A program made the translations under genes and the position numbers. A stretch of 64,000 nucleotides of DNA from Halogranum rubrum (GTDB lineage: Archaea; Halobacteriota; Halobacteria; Halobacteriales; Haloferacaceae), in assembly GCF_900114455.1 (NCBI RefSeq), contig NZ_FOTC01000001.1, forward strand, positions 1,513,058 to 1,577,057, in the 5' to 3' direction. The notes under the pieces are model-generated. The model was not told the DNA's origin, did not search any database, and saw nothing but the letters and a program-made list of their open reading frames with translations. Each line of letters begins with the position of its first letter. Positions within the stretch are counted from its first letter, which is position 1. Shown in pieces: positions 8,600-16,747 of this stretch.

Positions 8600-10672
8600 C
8601 TAATCTTGTAGCTCGGCTTTGGCGACCTCCGCGCCAGCGAACTCGAGCACTTCGCGGGCACCTTCGCGGGAGTAGCCCTGGTCGACCAGCGCGTCGACCC
8701 ACGCGTTTCGCTCGTCGTCGTCGAGTTCGTTCGCGGACACCAACGCCGAGAAGTTGATGTTGTGTTTCTTGTCTTCCCACAGTTTGCGCTCCAGTGCGCG
8801 GCGCAGACGGTCGTTGTCCTGCGGGTGGAACGAGGTCCCCTCGCGCGCGCGACGCGAGACCCAGTTCGACACTTCCTGTCGGAAGTCGTCTTTGCGGTCC
8901 TCCGGGATGTCGAGTCGCTCCTCGACCGAGCGCAGGAACTTCTCGTCGGGGTCTTGCTCGCGGCCGGTGAGTTCGTCCTCGATGGTGGCGTCGTCGATGT
9001 ACGCCATCACGTGGTCCATGTACTTCTCGCCCTGTCGCTGAATCTCGTCGAGGTCGTACGCGAGTGCGTGCCGGACGTCCTCGATGGCGCGCTCCTTGTA
9101 CTCCTCGCGCACGAGTTCGAGGTAGCGGTAGTAACGTTCGAGATTCTCCTCGGGGATGGAGCCGTGGTTTTCGAGGTTCTCCTCGAAGTGGTTGAACAGT
9201 GTGAGCGGACTCAGGTAGTCGCGCCCGCGGTGCGTGGAGTTCATGATGGCCTCGGCGATTTCGTCGCCGATGAAGCGCGCGGAGACGCCGTACATCCCTT
9301 CGGCGATTTCGGCCTTCTTCTCACCTTCTTCTCGTAACTTCTTCACGTCGATGTCGTCGCCGTCGTCGAGTTCGCCGTTGTAGGCTTTCGCCTTCTGGAC
9401 GAGCGAGATGCGTTCGCTGTCGGGTTCCTCGATTCGGGTGAGCACGCCGAAGAGGCCCGCCATCTCCATGGCGTGCGGTTCGATGTGCATGTTCGGCACG
9501 TCGGCGTTCCGCAGCATCTTCCGGTAGATTTGGGACTCCTGTTCGTACTCCAAGATGTACGGGAAGTCGATGCGTTTCGTCCGGTCGTTGAACGCCTCCA
9601 TCTTCTCGTCGCCCTTCTTGTCGCGGTACTCGGGCATGTTCGTCCGACCGACGATGACCTGGTCGATGTCGATTCGGGGGTTGTTCTTCGGCTTGATTGT
9701 CTGTTCCTGCGTCGCGTGCAGGAAGTCGTACAGGAACTCTCGCTGGAGTTTCAGCAACTCTTCACCGGAGAAGATACCCCGGTTCGCGTTACAGAACGCA
9801 CCAGAGTAGTCGAACGCTCGCGGGTCGGACTCGCCGTAGATGGCGAGTTTCGAGTAGTTGACGTCGCCCGTGAGTTCGGTCTCGTCCTGATTCTTCTTGT
9901 CCTTCGGTTCGAACGTCTCGATACTCTGGCGCTTGTTCTCGCTGGCGATGAGCCGAATAATCTCGACGTGGTTCTCCAAAACTTCCTGGAGGTCGTCGTC
10001 GTAGTACGCCAGCAGTCGGTCCATGTAGAACTCCGAGGCCGGGTCGAGTGCCTGGTCGTTCCGGATGGTGTAGGGCGCGTCGAGCACTTCGTTGAGTTTC
10101 TCGATGACGCCGTCTCGCTGCTCCTGTGGGAGGAGGACGAGTGGGTCTTGGTCCATCGGCGACTGGACCACGTCGTCGGCGGGGTCTTGGTCGTGGATGA
10201 TGTCGCCGAGGTTCACCCACCGGAACGTGTACATTCGACCCTCGTCGCGGAGGGTGTAGTCTTCGAAGTAACGACGGACGAGCCAATCGAAGTGGGACTT
10301 CCCGGACCCGACCGGGCCGAGGAGGAGTTTGATGCGTTTCTCCGGGCCGAGGCCGCGCGCACCGCTCTTGATCTTGTTCACGAACTCGTGGATGGCCTCG
10401 TAGATTTCACGGCCGTAGAAGACGTTCTCCCCGTCGTGCAGGGAATCTTCGGTGGCCATGTGGTACTCGACGATGCCGAGGTCGTCGTTGTACTGGGTGC
10501 CGTAGAAGTCGAACATGTCGGCGACTCGCTGGTGGGCGTTTCGCGCGATCCGTGGGTTCTCGTGCACCTCCCGCAGGTACCAGTCGAACGACTTGGCCTC
10601 CCGCAGGTCTTCTGGCATCGACTCTCTGTACTGCTGGCTGAGTTCTTCGAGGGTTTCTATCTCACCGGTCAT
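8600..10672 (-). CDS. prkA: PrkA-type AAA+ serine protein kinase, first copy
   Basis: A 690-aa PrkA family protein and first gene of the four-gene operon. It has the AAA+ domain with Walker A GPVGSGKS at residues 119-126, then conserved PrkA segments (VNLGDIIHDQDP, SPMDQDPLVLLPQEQRD, YSGAFCNANRGIFSGEELLK). It is closer to the canonical bacterial PrkA than its neighbour. The start MTGEIETLEEL at 10672 is preferred: a longer frame reaching 11011 encodes low-quality Arg/Ser-rich residues, and a cgatatagc TATA-like element lies about 30 nt upstream of 10672. Probably regulated by starvation or stress as in bacteria, but no specific operator was identified. Confidence 0.93.
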   Translation of the reverse strand: MTGEIETLEELSQQYRESMPEDLREAKSFDWYLREVHENPRIARNAHQRVADMFDFYGTQYNDDLGIVEYHMATEDSLHDGENVFYGREIYEAIHEFVNKIKSGARGLGPEKRIKLLLGPVGSGKSHFDWLVRRYFEDYTLRDEGRMYTFRWVNLGDIIHDQDPADDVVQSPMDQDPLVLLPQEQRDGVIEKLNEVLDAPYTIRNDQALDPASEFYMDRLLAYYDDDLQEVLENHVEIIRLIASENKRQSIETFEPKDKKNQDETELTGDVNYSKLAIYGESDPRAFDYSGAFCNANRGIFSGEELLKLQREFLYDFLHATQEQTIKPKNNPRIDIDQVIVGRTNMPEYRDKKGDEKMEAFNDRTKRIDFPYILEYEQESQIYRKMLRNADVPNMHIEPHAMEMAGLFGVLTRIEEPDSERISLVQKAKAYNGELDDGDDIDVKKLREEGEKKAEIAEGMYGVSARFIGDEIAEAIMNSTHRGRDYLSPLTLFNHFEENLENHGSIPEENLERYYRYLELVREEYKERAIEDVRHALAYDLDEIQRQGEKYMDHVMAYIDDATIEDELTGREQDPDEKFLRSVEERLDIPEDRKDDFRQEVSNWVSRRAREGTSFHPQDNDRLRRALERKLWEDKKHNINFSALVSANELDDDERNAWVDALVDQGYSREGAREVLEFAGAEVAKAELQD

Positions 10673-11287
10673 TGTATCACTGGAATCACTGGTATCGCTA
10701 TATCGCCGATTTTCTGGTGTCTCGTCTGTCCGCGGACGCACGCGCAACCGGTGGTAGCCACCGAGAGAGAAGAACGTCGAACACCACTGCACGGGTGTGC
10801 CGCCCCTTCCGGCAAGAGACGGGGAGAGCGGTCGCCGGGACCATCGGTTTTGGACTGTGCGTGAACGCCCCGTGTGTGTGCATGGACCAGCACGCTGTCG
10901 AAGGAGAGAGTAGAGCGCGTATCGACAGCGGGACGGTGTACACGGTGGGGCGGTCGTCCGGTTAGACGTGACCGAGACTAGTACGGTATGTGTCTTGGTG
11001 ACGTATAACACTTCCTATAAAATGGAAGCTAGGTGTTCGAATAGATGAAATATATAAAGATAGAAATTAATTCTCAGACAGTTATCTTTGCTTGTATTAG
11101 AACCAAATTGCATCGTGTGTTGAACTATCGGACAAGAATTGTGCTGTTGTCAGAGTGTAATAGTCATAGTCGAATTGACAGTAGCACGTCTACTCACACA
11201 CGGTAGTGAGAGGCGTTGATGCGCCGACGTCACAGCGAGACGAGCGCCGAGCGAACGACCTTAGAGGCTCGGGACAGAGATTCGAGT
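10673..11287. other. Intergenic control region, partly AT-rich, no convincing gene
   Basis: The 615 nt between divergent prkA1 and the 11288 gene contain no frame with convincing coding character. Bases 10673-10960 are GC-rich and hold the prkA1 promoter (TATA-like box near 10700). Bases about 11000-11200 are strikingly AT-rich for this genome. They include a TATAAAAT box at 11016-11023 flanked by inverted 5-bp arms CTTCC (11011-11015) and GGAAG (11024-11028), plus several further TATA-like stretches. This could be a regulatory leader or a small untranslated RNA region. Confidence 0.5.
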
Positions 11288-11683
11288 ATGAGCTTCGACG
11301 CGTTGCCCGAAGGCTGGGTCGTCTGGAACGACGAACCCGAAGGACGGGCCATCGTGGCGTACCGTCCGGACGTGTTCAACACCGAGGACTTCCCCCCGCC
11401 GTGCATGCCGACCATCTTCGTCTCGAACGGGTCGCGAAGCAAACGACCGGGTGCGTCACAGATTCCGACCGACACGTGGCACATCACGCTCTTTCTCGAA
11501 CCCGACATCGAGGCAGTCACCGAAACGTTCGACAGTCGGCCGGCCGCCGTCGACGGTGCTATCGCCGCCGCCGAACGGTTCGTCGACGGCGAGGTAGACT
11601 ACCGCGACGTGTATCAAGTACCGCGCGAAGAGTACTTCGACAAACTCGACGAGTTGTTGGGTCGAGACGACGGACACGACTGA
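11288..11683 (+). CDS. Conserved haloarchaeal protein, DUF5820-like
   Basis: A 131-aa cytosolic protein beginning MSFDALPEGWVVWNDEPEG. It resembles what I remember as the haloarchaeal DUF5820 family (W-V-W-N-D-E near the start, YRPDVF, PPPCMPTIFV, and a WHITLFLEP strand). No catalytic motif is evident and function is unknown. The start at 11288 is chosen over a longer frame from 11216 because the homology-like segment begins there and a ttagagg TATA-like box lies about 27 nt upstream. The family name comes from memory and is unverified. Confidence 0.75.
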   Translation: MSFDALPEGWVVWNDEPEGRAIVAYRPDVFNTEDFPPPCMPTIFVSNGSRSKRPGASQIPTDTWHITLFLEPDIEAVTETFDSRPAAVDGAIAAAERFVDGEVDYRDVYQVPREEYFDKLDELLGRDDGHD

Positions 11684-11770
11684 CGAGCGACAGATTCGAG
11701 CGTCTCACGGCGTCGTCGTCCGACTCTCGCAGACGGGACCCTTTTTGAGGGCGGTGACATAGGGACGCTC

Positions 11771-12220
11771 ATGTCCAAAGTCACGCTCATCGGGGTCCGT
11801 CTCGCCGAACCTGGTCGGGAGTTCGTCTATCAGGGCGAGTCGACCCTCTGTGAGGGCTGTCCCTATCGAAACCAATGTCTGAACCTCACCGAGGGGATGC
11901 GCTATCGCATCACCGGCGTGCGCGAGAACACGCAGACACTCGACTGTGCCGTCCACGATACAGGCGTGAAAGCCGTCGAAGTCGAACCGACGTCGGTGCC
12001 CGCCAACGTCGCCTCGAAAGGGGCGTACGCCGGGAGTAAGGCGACGCTCGAAGGACCGTGTCCGTACACCGAGTGTCCGAGTCACGAACTCTGTGTTCCG
12101 GAGGGGGCGGAGTTCGACACCGAATACCGAATCCAAGAGGTCGTCGGCGATCCACCGCACGACCACTGCTATCTCGACCGACAGCTCACGCGAGTCGAGT
12201 TAGAGCCGAAAGAGAAGTAG
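11771..12220 (+). CDS. UPF0179 family protein
   Basis: A 149-aa archaeal UPF0179 protein. It has two similar Cys-rich modules: CEGCPYRNQC near residues 28-37, and CPYTECPSHELC near residues 97-108. A further Cys (TLDCAV) lies between them and one (DHCYL) near the C-terminus, so it probably binds metal ion(s) or an Fe-S cluster. Function is uncharacterised. The start ATG at 11771 has a ctttttga TATA-like box about 27 nt upstream, flanked by CCCT/AGGG, consistent with a leaderless gene. It converges with the aspartoacylase-like gene; the stops are 3 nt apart. Confidence 0.9.
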   Translation: MSKVTLIGVRLAEPGREFVYQGESTLCEGCPYRNQCLNLTEGMRYRITGVRENTQTLDCAVHDTGVKAVEVEPTSVPANVASKGAYAGSKATLEGPCPYTECPSHELCVPEGAEFDTEYRIQEVVGDPPHDHCYLDRQLTRVELEPKEK

Positions 12221-12223
12221 CCG

Positions 12224-13027
12224 TCAGTTCAGCGTTCCGACCGTATCCGCGGCGTATCCGAACACGTCCCGATAGCCGTACGGAGAGAGGAGAACCGGGT
12301 AGAACGACTCGTCGGCGTACAGCGGTTCGCCGTCGATTGCGGCGAACCGTTCTCCCTCCTCGACGCGGACGAAGTTCGTGGCGAACACCCCGTACTCGTC
12401 GGCAGGTCCCTTCGGAATCGGCTCTAACAGTCGAAAGACTGCGACGTCCTCACGGTCGCCGGCGTCGACGGGGTCGTCTGCCGCCAGTGCCGGAAGTGCA
12501 GAGGTCGCCGAGAGGAACGCGCGAGTGAGCCAGTAGGCGTTCTCTGCCGCTTCCTCCGAGCCTTGGAACCCACACTCGACTTCGATAGTGTGTGGATGTT
12601 CGATGAGTCGACCCTCGGTGAAGCGCTCCGTCTCGACGACGACGTCGACGGGGAGATGCGGGCAGATTGCTCGAGAGACGGCGTCGACGGTGTCGACGAG
12701 TGCGAAGGGGTCGCCGTAGGACTGCGTCGAGTGCAGCGAGAGGACGGTACAGTCGTGGAGTTCGCGCTGGAGGGCGTGCGCGAGGCGTCGTTCGTGGCTG
12801 TCGGCGTCGGGGTCACCCGGGAACGCGCGGTTCAGGTCCTCGTCGAGGTAGCGGACGCCAGCATCGAGCGCCTCCTCGTTGGCGACGATGAGTTTTACCG
12901 GACGTTCGACGTCGGGGTCTTCGGCGACCAGTCGTTCGATGGCGCGGACACCGCACGGTTCGTCGCCGTGGATAGTTCCCACCACGGCGACTTCGGGGGT
13001 GCCTTCCCCTAGTTCGTAAACTCTCAT
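12224..13027 (-). CDS. Succinylglutamate desuccinylase/aspartoacylase family zinc hydrolase
   Basis: A 267-aa carboxypeptidase-like (M14, AstE/AspA subfamily) zinc hydrolase expected to cleave an N-acyl amino acid or related amide; the substrate is unknown. Zinc ligands are visible as H and E in GTIHGDEPCG (residues 17-26) and H in LHSTQS. DLNRAFPGD matches the family substrate-binding Asn-Arg. EVECGFQGSEEAAENAYW carries the probable catalytic Glu. Length is slightly shorter than AstE (about 320 aa). The start at 13027 has a ctttacc box about 30 nt upstream. Confidence 0.85.
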   Translation of the reverse strand: MRVYELGEGTPEVAVVGTIHGDEPCGVRAIERLVAEDPDVERPVKLIVANEEALDAGVRYLDEDLNRAFPGDPDADSHERRLAHALQRELHDCTVLSLHSTQSYGDPFALVDTVDAVSRAICPHLPVDVVVETERFTEGRLIEHPHTIEVECGFQGSEEAAENAYWLTRAFLSATSALPALAADDPVDAGDREDVAVFRLLEPIPKGPADEYGVFATNFVRVEEGERFAAIDGEPLYADESFYPVLLSPYGYRDVFGYAADTVGTLN

Positions 13028-13111
13028 TGTCTCCGATTTCGCGTCGGTGGTAAAGTGCCTTAAGAATCTCCACGGGACTGCCAGTTGGTCGAGTACCGAT
13101 GGTAAGACGGG

Positions 13112-13603
13112 TCAGGGGCCGTGTTCGAGTGACTCGGCGTACTCGTAGTCGACATCGTAGGCGGTCGGTTGGTGGTCGTCGAGCGATATCTTCCATCCGT
13201 GGAGGCGTTCGGGGTCGTCGATTGCGGCCGAGAGCGTCTCGCGGATGTCTTCGAGGTCGACGCCGTAGAAGTCGTCGGGGAGACCGTGGAGATACTGGAG
13301 AGCGGTGCGAAAGAGCGAGCGCATCCCCTCGTCGTTCTCGAAGTCGAAGTGTTTGTACGCACCGGCGGCGACCTGTACCATCCCGTGGAGGAAGGCGCTC
13401 TCGGCGCTCCCGCGGCCGTAGTTGTACCACTCGTCTTCGAAGCAGTCGTGGCTCTCGTGGTACGCGCCGTCGTTGAACAGACGGATACCGTGCTCCGTCG
13501 CCCGGCGGAGCGTCGCGTGTTCCCACTCCCGGTAGTCGGTGTGCCACCCCGTCGGGTTACCGAGCGGTGGAGCGACGCTCGGGTCGCGGGTGTGCTCGTC
13601 CAT
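13112..13603 (-). CDS. DUF309 domain protein
   Basis: A 163-aa protein with the DUF309 signature: [19 protein letters not shown] (canonical pattern LFN-x-G-x-Y/F-x-E-A/S-H-E), then [19 protein letters not shown]309 proteins are all-helical and uncharacterised. The start at 13603 has an attagg TATA-like box about 27 nt upstream on the minus strand. It is monocistronic, transcribed away from tRNA-Leu. Confidence 0.85.
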   Translation of the reverse strand: MDEHTRDPSVAPPLGNPTGWHTDYREWEHATLRRATEHGIRLFNDGAYHESHDCFEDEWYNYGRGSAESAFLHGMVQVAAGAYKHFDFENDEGMRSLFRTALQYLHGLPDDFYGVDLEDIRETLSAAIDDPERLHGWKISLDDHQPTAYDVDYEYAESLEHGP

Positions 13604-13757
13604 ACGTGACCAAACCGTCTGACGCTCCTAATGGTTTCTCTCGTCGGTGATTCTGTCGCCCATCCGCACCAGGTGTGACGAACGTGCGTGCGAGTGGGTG
13701 ACCAACCGCGGCAGAACCGCAGAGTAATTATAAGTCGGTTGTCTAACCGATAGGTGC

Positions 13758-13841
13758 GCAAAGGTAGCCAAGCCTGGAAACGGCGGCGGACTCAAGATCC
13801 GCTCTCGTAGGAGTCCGTGGGTTCAAATCCCTCCCTTTGCA
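13758..13841 (+). tRNA. tRNA-Leu, anticodon CAA
   Basis: Class II tRNA decoding UUG. The acceptor stem is GCAAAGG (13758-13764) paired with CCTTTGC (13834-13840), with discriminator A at 13841 and no encoded CCA. Positions 8-9 are TA and the D arm starts GCCAAGCC. The anticodon stem is GCGGA/TCCGC around loop CTCAAGA, with CAA at 13793-13795. A long variable arm (ctctcgtaggagt region) marks it as Leu. The T arm is GTGGG-TTCAAAT-CCCTC and has one T:T mismatch in the stem. No intron is seen. The last 22 nt are repeated twice downstream. Confidence 0.93.
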
Positions 13842-14101
13842 CTTTTCCGACGAACGAAGTGAGGAGTGAGACGTGTCGGCAGAGGATTTGAACGAAACCA
13901 GACGCGCGCAACGAAGTGAGCACGTCTGGGTGTGGTTCAAATCCCTCCCTTTGCATTCCTGTTGCGAACTACGGCGTGAGCAACAGGAATCGGACGCGGG
14001 ATTTGAATCAGGGAACGAAACGAGCGTTAGCGAGTGGAGTGACTGTGGTTCAAATCCCACCCTTTGCACTGTTCCGACGAACGAAGTGAGGAGTGACACG
14101 T
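13820..14101 (+). repeat. Array of tRNA-Leu 3'-end copies separated by hairpins
   Basis: The 22-nt tRNA 3' end (ggttcaaatcc then ctccctttgca) occurs at 13820-13841 inside the tRNA, again at 13934-13955 with no mismatch, and at 14047-14068 with one mismatch. The spacing is 114 and 113 nt. Between direct copies are shorter inverted copies of the T-loop sequence (GAGGATTTGAAC at 13882-13893, GGGATTTGAA at 13998-14007). Spacer hairpins include CCGAC/GTCGG (13847-13879), CCAGACG/CGTCTGG (13898-13929) and a perfect 10-bp stem TTCCTGTTGC/GCAACAGGAA (13956-13989). Several loops share GAACGAAGTGAG-like sequence while the stems differ. It is non-coding. Confidence 0.88.
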
Positions 14102-14229
14102 GTCGACGGCGGAATCACGTACTCGTCACTTCCAGTGTCGACCACCTCGGGAGTCGGAGACTCGGATCTTCTGTTCTGGGAGCCCATCACGCGAAGAGCG
14201 TTATAGCCGACGATGACGAAGTGGAGAGG

Positions 14230-14937
14230 ATGGACTCAGACGACACATTCGACTCCGAACAACGCGAAGCACGGGAAGTAGCCGCACAGGTGGGGCGCGA
14301 CCAAGAGGAGTTCGTCTCGCTCCTGCCGCACTACTACCGCGGTGAGGTCTCCCAGATGTCGACGTTGTTAGGTCGCCTCGACCTGACCACCGACTGGGCA
14401 ATCGCGCTCATGGCCGCGACGCTCGCGTTGTCGTTCGGAAGCGCGCAGAGCCCGCCGTACTTCCTCTTGCTCGGTATGCTCGCACTCGTGATGTTTCTGA
14501 TGTTCGACCTCCGCCGCTACCGGACCTACGACGCGACACGGTCACGCGTCCGACTGATGGAGCAGAACGTCTTCGCGAACGCGTTCGACCCGGCGGAGGC
14601 GACCCACCGAGATTGGCGCAAAGTACTCGGTAACGACCTTCGCAGGCCGACGCTGAAGGTCTCGACGCGCGAGGCGCTATCCCGGCGTCTCAAGCGGGTC
14701 TACCTCCCGCTCGTCACCGTGTTGCTCCTCGCGTGGGTGTTCCGAATTACGGTCTTCGTTCAGGGGGAAAACCCGGTCGAGACGGCGGCGATTCCCGGCG
14801 TTCCCGGGGTCGTCGTAGTCGCCTCGGTGGGCACGATGTATCTCGGAGCAGTGCTGCTGGCGTTGTGGCCGATACCGCGACAAGCGAAAGGCGAGTTTTA
14901 CGGAGAGGAGGTCGGCGAGTGGAAGACAGAAGAGTAG
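14230..14937 (+). CDS. DUF2270 family membrane protein
   Basis: A 235-aa integral membrane protein matching DUF2270. It has an acidic N-terminal cytoplasmic segment (residues 1-55) containing LLPHYYRGEVSQMSTLLGRL, then hydrophobic helices ATLALSFG, YFLLLGMLALVMFLMFDL, VYLPLVTVLLLAWVF and GVVVVASVGTMYLGAVLLAL. The family segment RYRTYDATRSRVRLMEQN follows the second helix. Function unknown. The start at 14230 is taken because gcgttatagcc (TATA-like) lies about 30 nt upstream. A longer frame back to 13873 only reads through the repeat array. Confidence 0.85.
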   Translation: MDSDDTFDSEQREAREVAAQVGRDQEEFVSLLPHYYRGEVSQMSTLLGRLDLTTDWAIALMAATLALSFGSAQSPPYFLLLGMLALVMFLMFDLRRYRTYDATRSRVRLMEQNVFANAFDPAEATHRDWRKVLGNDLRRPTLKVSTREALSRRLKRVYLPLVTVLLLAWVFRITVFVQGENPVETAAIPGVPGVVVVASVGTMYLGAVLLALWPIPRQAKGEFYGEEVGEWKTEE

Positions 14938-15027
14938 TCACCGACCTGGGGTCGGTTCGGCGAGTCACCGCGTCGGCGTCGTACGTCTGTGTACTTGTAC
15001 GACAGGACGCCTTCGCGAACGCGTTCG

Positions 15028-15300
15028 TTACTCTTCGCCGCCGTCGGTGAGCGGCTTTCCACCCGCCGTCATCAGAGTGTCGGCGTGTGCTTTCACGTCC
15101 GCCGGGTCCGGTCGGTGGCCGTCGCGGACCGACTCGCTGATGTGTCCGACGACGGCCGCCATGTCCGCACTCGTGCCGTTTGCCTCGACGTGGTCGAAGA
15201 CTTCGCCGTAGACGGTCGACTCCCAGTGACCCCACGCGTCGTCTTCGAGTTTCGATGCAACCGCGTACTCCAGTTGACGAACCGCCGTGTCCGAGCGCAT
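15028..15300 (-). CDS. Small conserved-looking haloarchaeal protein, unknown function
   Basis: A 90-aa acidic protein (MRSDTAVRQLEYAVASKLED...). It is predicted helical, with no membrane segment and no recognised motif. The start at 15300 is supported by a ccttttagtgg TATA-like box about 27 nt upstream on the minus strand. Coding composition (G/C at third positions, acidic residues) supports a real gene. It converges with the DUF2270 gene. Confidence 0.65.
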   Translation of the reverse strand: MRSDTAVRQLEYAVASKLEDDAWGHWESTVYGEVFDHVEANGTSADMAAVVGHISESVRDGHRPDPADVKAHADTLMTAGGKPLTDGGEE

Positions 15301-15813
15301 ACACAGGTGTACTGGCGAGAGCCACTAAAAGGTACTCTGAGTCGAAATTGAGTTAATTATTCTCCAGACAGTCCAGAGAATGCTGAGAAACGTTCATGAG
15401 GGATGGTAGCATACTGTATGTTGCGAGTGTCGCGAGGACACACCGGACGGCCATAGTCGGGTAAGACCGGCAATGGTGAGGTGCAACAACCAAAGGCTCT
15501 GTAAAAGGAGTACAAGGATAACGCGCCGCCAGAGAACCGACGCAGCCCAGAACTGTTCCGACGAGAACAGTAGAAAGACCAAGTATCGGATGCCGTGAAA
15601 ACGGTGTTCGTGAAACCGACTCGATTCGGAAACGAACCGAGGACGGACGAGTCGTAGGGGCTGTTGAAAACGTCTCTCGTCTGGGTCCAAGTCGTGATTC
15701 TCGCTTTTCACATATCTACGAGTGCGTAGTCGACGCTGTCGTCTACCGTCAACCCGTTACTCAGCCGACTCGAAACCGACGTTTATACAGTACAGACCTA
15801 CAGAGTCAGCAAC
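15301..15813. other. Intergenic region of lower G+C; possible relic, no confident gene
   Basis: Over 500 nt without a convincing gene. A frame on the minus strand (15394-15711) encodes 105 residues with a hydrophobic stretch but uses a GTG start, has Arg/Ser/His-rich ends and lacks the usual acidic composition, so I do not call it. An imperfect palindrome occurs at 15360-15380: arms TTCTC..GAC and GTC..GAGAA around one base, next to an AT-rich ttaattat. The last part holds the promoter of the 15814 gene. Composition lower in G+C than neighbours suggests decayed foreign DNA, but no transposase could be read. Confidence 0.4.
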
Positions 15814-16617
15814 ATGAGTGAGGACGCAGACCGGGCAACGGTCGCCGTGCGTGCCGCCGAAGCGGGCGCAGCAGTCGCAGCGGCCGCGTTTCGCCAGGGA
15901 ATCGACGTCGAGACGAAGGACGGAAAGACGGACGTCGTCACCCAAGCCGACCGCGACACACAACGACGAGTCATCGAAGTCGTCGAGGAGTCGTTCGCCG
16001 ACGACACCGTCGTCGGCGAGGAAGGGGAGGCCCGAAAAGAGGTTCCGGACGACGGTCCCGCGTGGGTCGTCGACCCCATCGACGGGACGAACAACTTCGT
16101 GCGGAACATCCGCGTCTGGGCGACGTCCGTCGCCGCGACTCGCGACGGCGAACCGGTTGCTTCGGCGAACGTCCTCCCTGCCTGCGGCGACGTCTACACC
16201 GCCGACGCCGACGGCGCATATCTGAACGGGACATCCGTCAGCGTGAGCGACGTCTCCGACCCCGAACGAGCAACAGTCGTCCCGACGTTCTGGTGGGACT
16301 TCGACCACCGCGAGGAGTACGCGGCGGCGACGCGGGCTATCGTCGAACGCTTCGGCGACCTTCGTCGATTCGGGTCCGCGCAGGTGACGCTCTCGATGGT
16401 CGCTTCTGGGTCGCTCGAAGGGACGATTACGAACGAACAGACCAACCCGTGGGACACTATCGCCGGCGTCCACATGATTCGACAAGCCGGCGGCACCGTC
16501 ACCGACCTCCACGGGAACCGCTGGCGACACGACTCGACGGGTCTCGTCGCCTCGAACGGTGCCGTCCACGACGACGTGTTGGAGGCGGCGCGTGCCATCG
16601 AGGGGTTAGACGACTGA
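15814..16617 (+). CDS. Inositol monophosphatase family phosphatase
   Basis: A 267-aa Mg2+-dependent sugar/inositol phosphatase of the IMPase/FBPase fold. Metal-binding and catalytic motifs are visible: the GEEGE segment (residues 69-73), WVVDPIDGTNNF (residues 84-95), and NPWDTIAGVHMIRQAGG near residue 210. Archaeal members act on inositol-1-phosphate, fructose-1,6-bisphosphate or NADP; specificity cannot be decided here. The start at 15814 follows a tttatac box about 30 nt upstream. The last codons, stop and 22 nt beyond are duplicated 65 nt downstream. Confidence 0.92.
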   Translation: MSEDADRATVAVRAAEAGAAVAAAAFRQGIDVETKDGKTDVVTQADRDTQRRVIEVVEESFADDTVVGEEGEARKEVPDDGPAWVVDPIDGTNNFVRNIRVWATSVAATRDGEPVASANVLPACGDVYTADADGAYLNGTSVSVSDVSDPERATVVPTFWWDFDHREEYAAATRAIVERFGDLRRFGSAQVTLSMVASGSLEGTITNEQTNPWDTIAGVHMIRQAGGTVTDLHGNRWRHDSTGLVASNGAVHDDVLEAARAIEGLDD

Positions 16618-16704
16618 ACGGTACCTGTCTGCACGCGTCTCGTCGCGTGCGACACAGAAGCCGTGGTGGTGTAGACGACTGAACGGCACCTGTCTGCACG
16701 CGTC
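16607..16704 (+). repeat. Direct repeat of the phosphatase gene 3' end (33 bp, two copies)
   Basis: TAGACGACTGAACGG followed by (T/C)ACCTGTCTGCACGCGTC occurs at 16607-16639 and 16672-16704, with one mismatch. Copy 1 contains the last two codons and the stop of the upstream gene. Each copy ends in GCACGCG; in copy 1 this forms a perfect 7-bp hairpin with CGCGTGC (loop TCTCGT). Copy 2 ends 44 nt before the Lrp-family GTG start and just upstream of that gene's TATA box. Confidence 0.88.
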
Positions 16705-16747
16705 CTGGCGCGCGGCACATATCTCGTCGCAAGCCTCACCGAGAGAC

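Noticed and set aside
9473..10864. A 463-aa frame antisense to the first prkA gene
   Set aside because: Same reason; Val/Leu/Glu-rich mirror with no domain.
13817..13833. The T:T mismatch in the tRNA-Leu T stem as a sign of pseudogenisation
   Set aside because: All other stems pair well and the promoter-proximal sequence is intact. The same T-loop sequence recurs in antisense artefacts from other haloarchaea, so it is probably normal for this tRNA.
13743..14099. A 118-aa frame on the minus strand containing KGRDLNPRTPTRADLESAAV
   Set aside because: It is the antisense of tRNA-Leu and its 3'-end repeats. This type of false protein is a known annotation artefact of tRNA genes in haloarchaea.
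15394..15711. A 105-aa minus-strand frame with a hydrophobic stretch
   Set aside because: GTG start without a placed promoter, basic and His/Ser-rich composition, no family resemblance.
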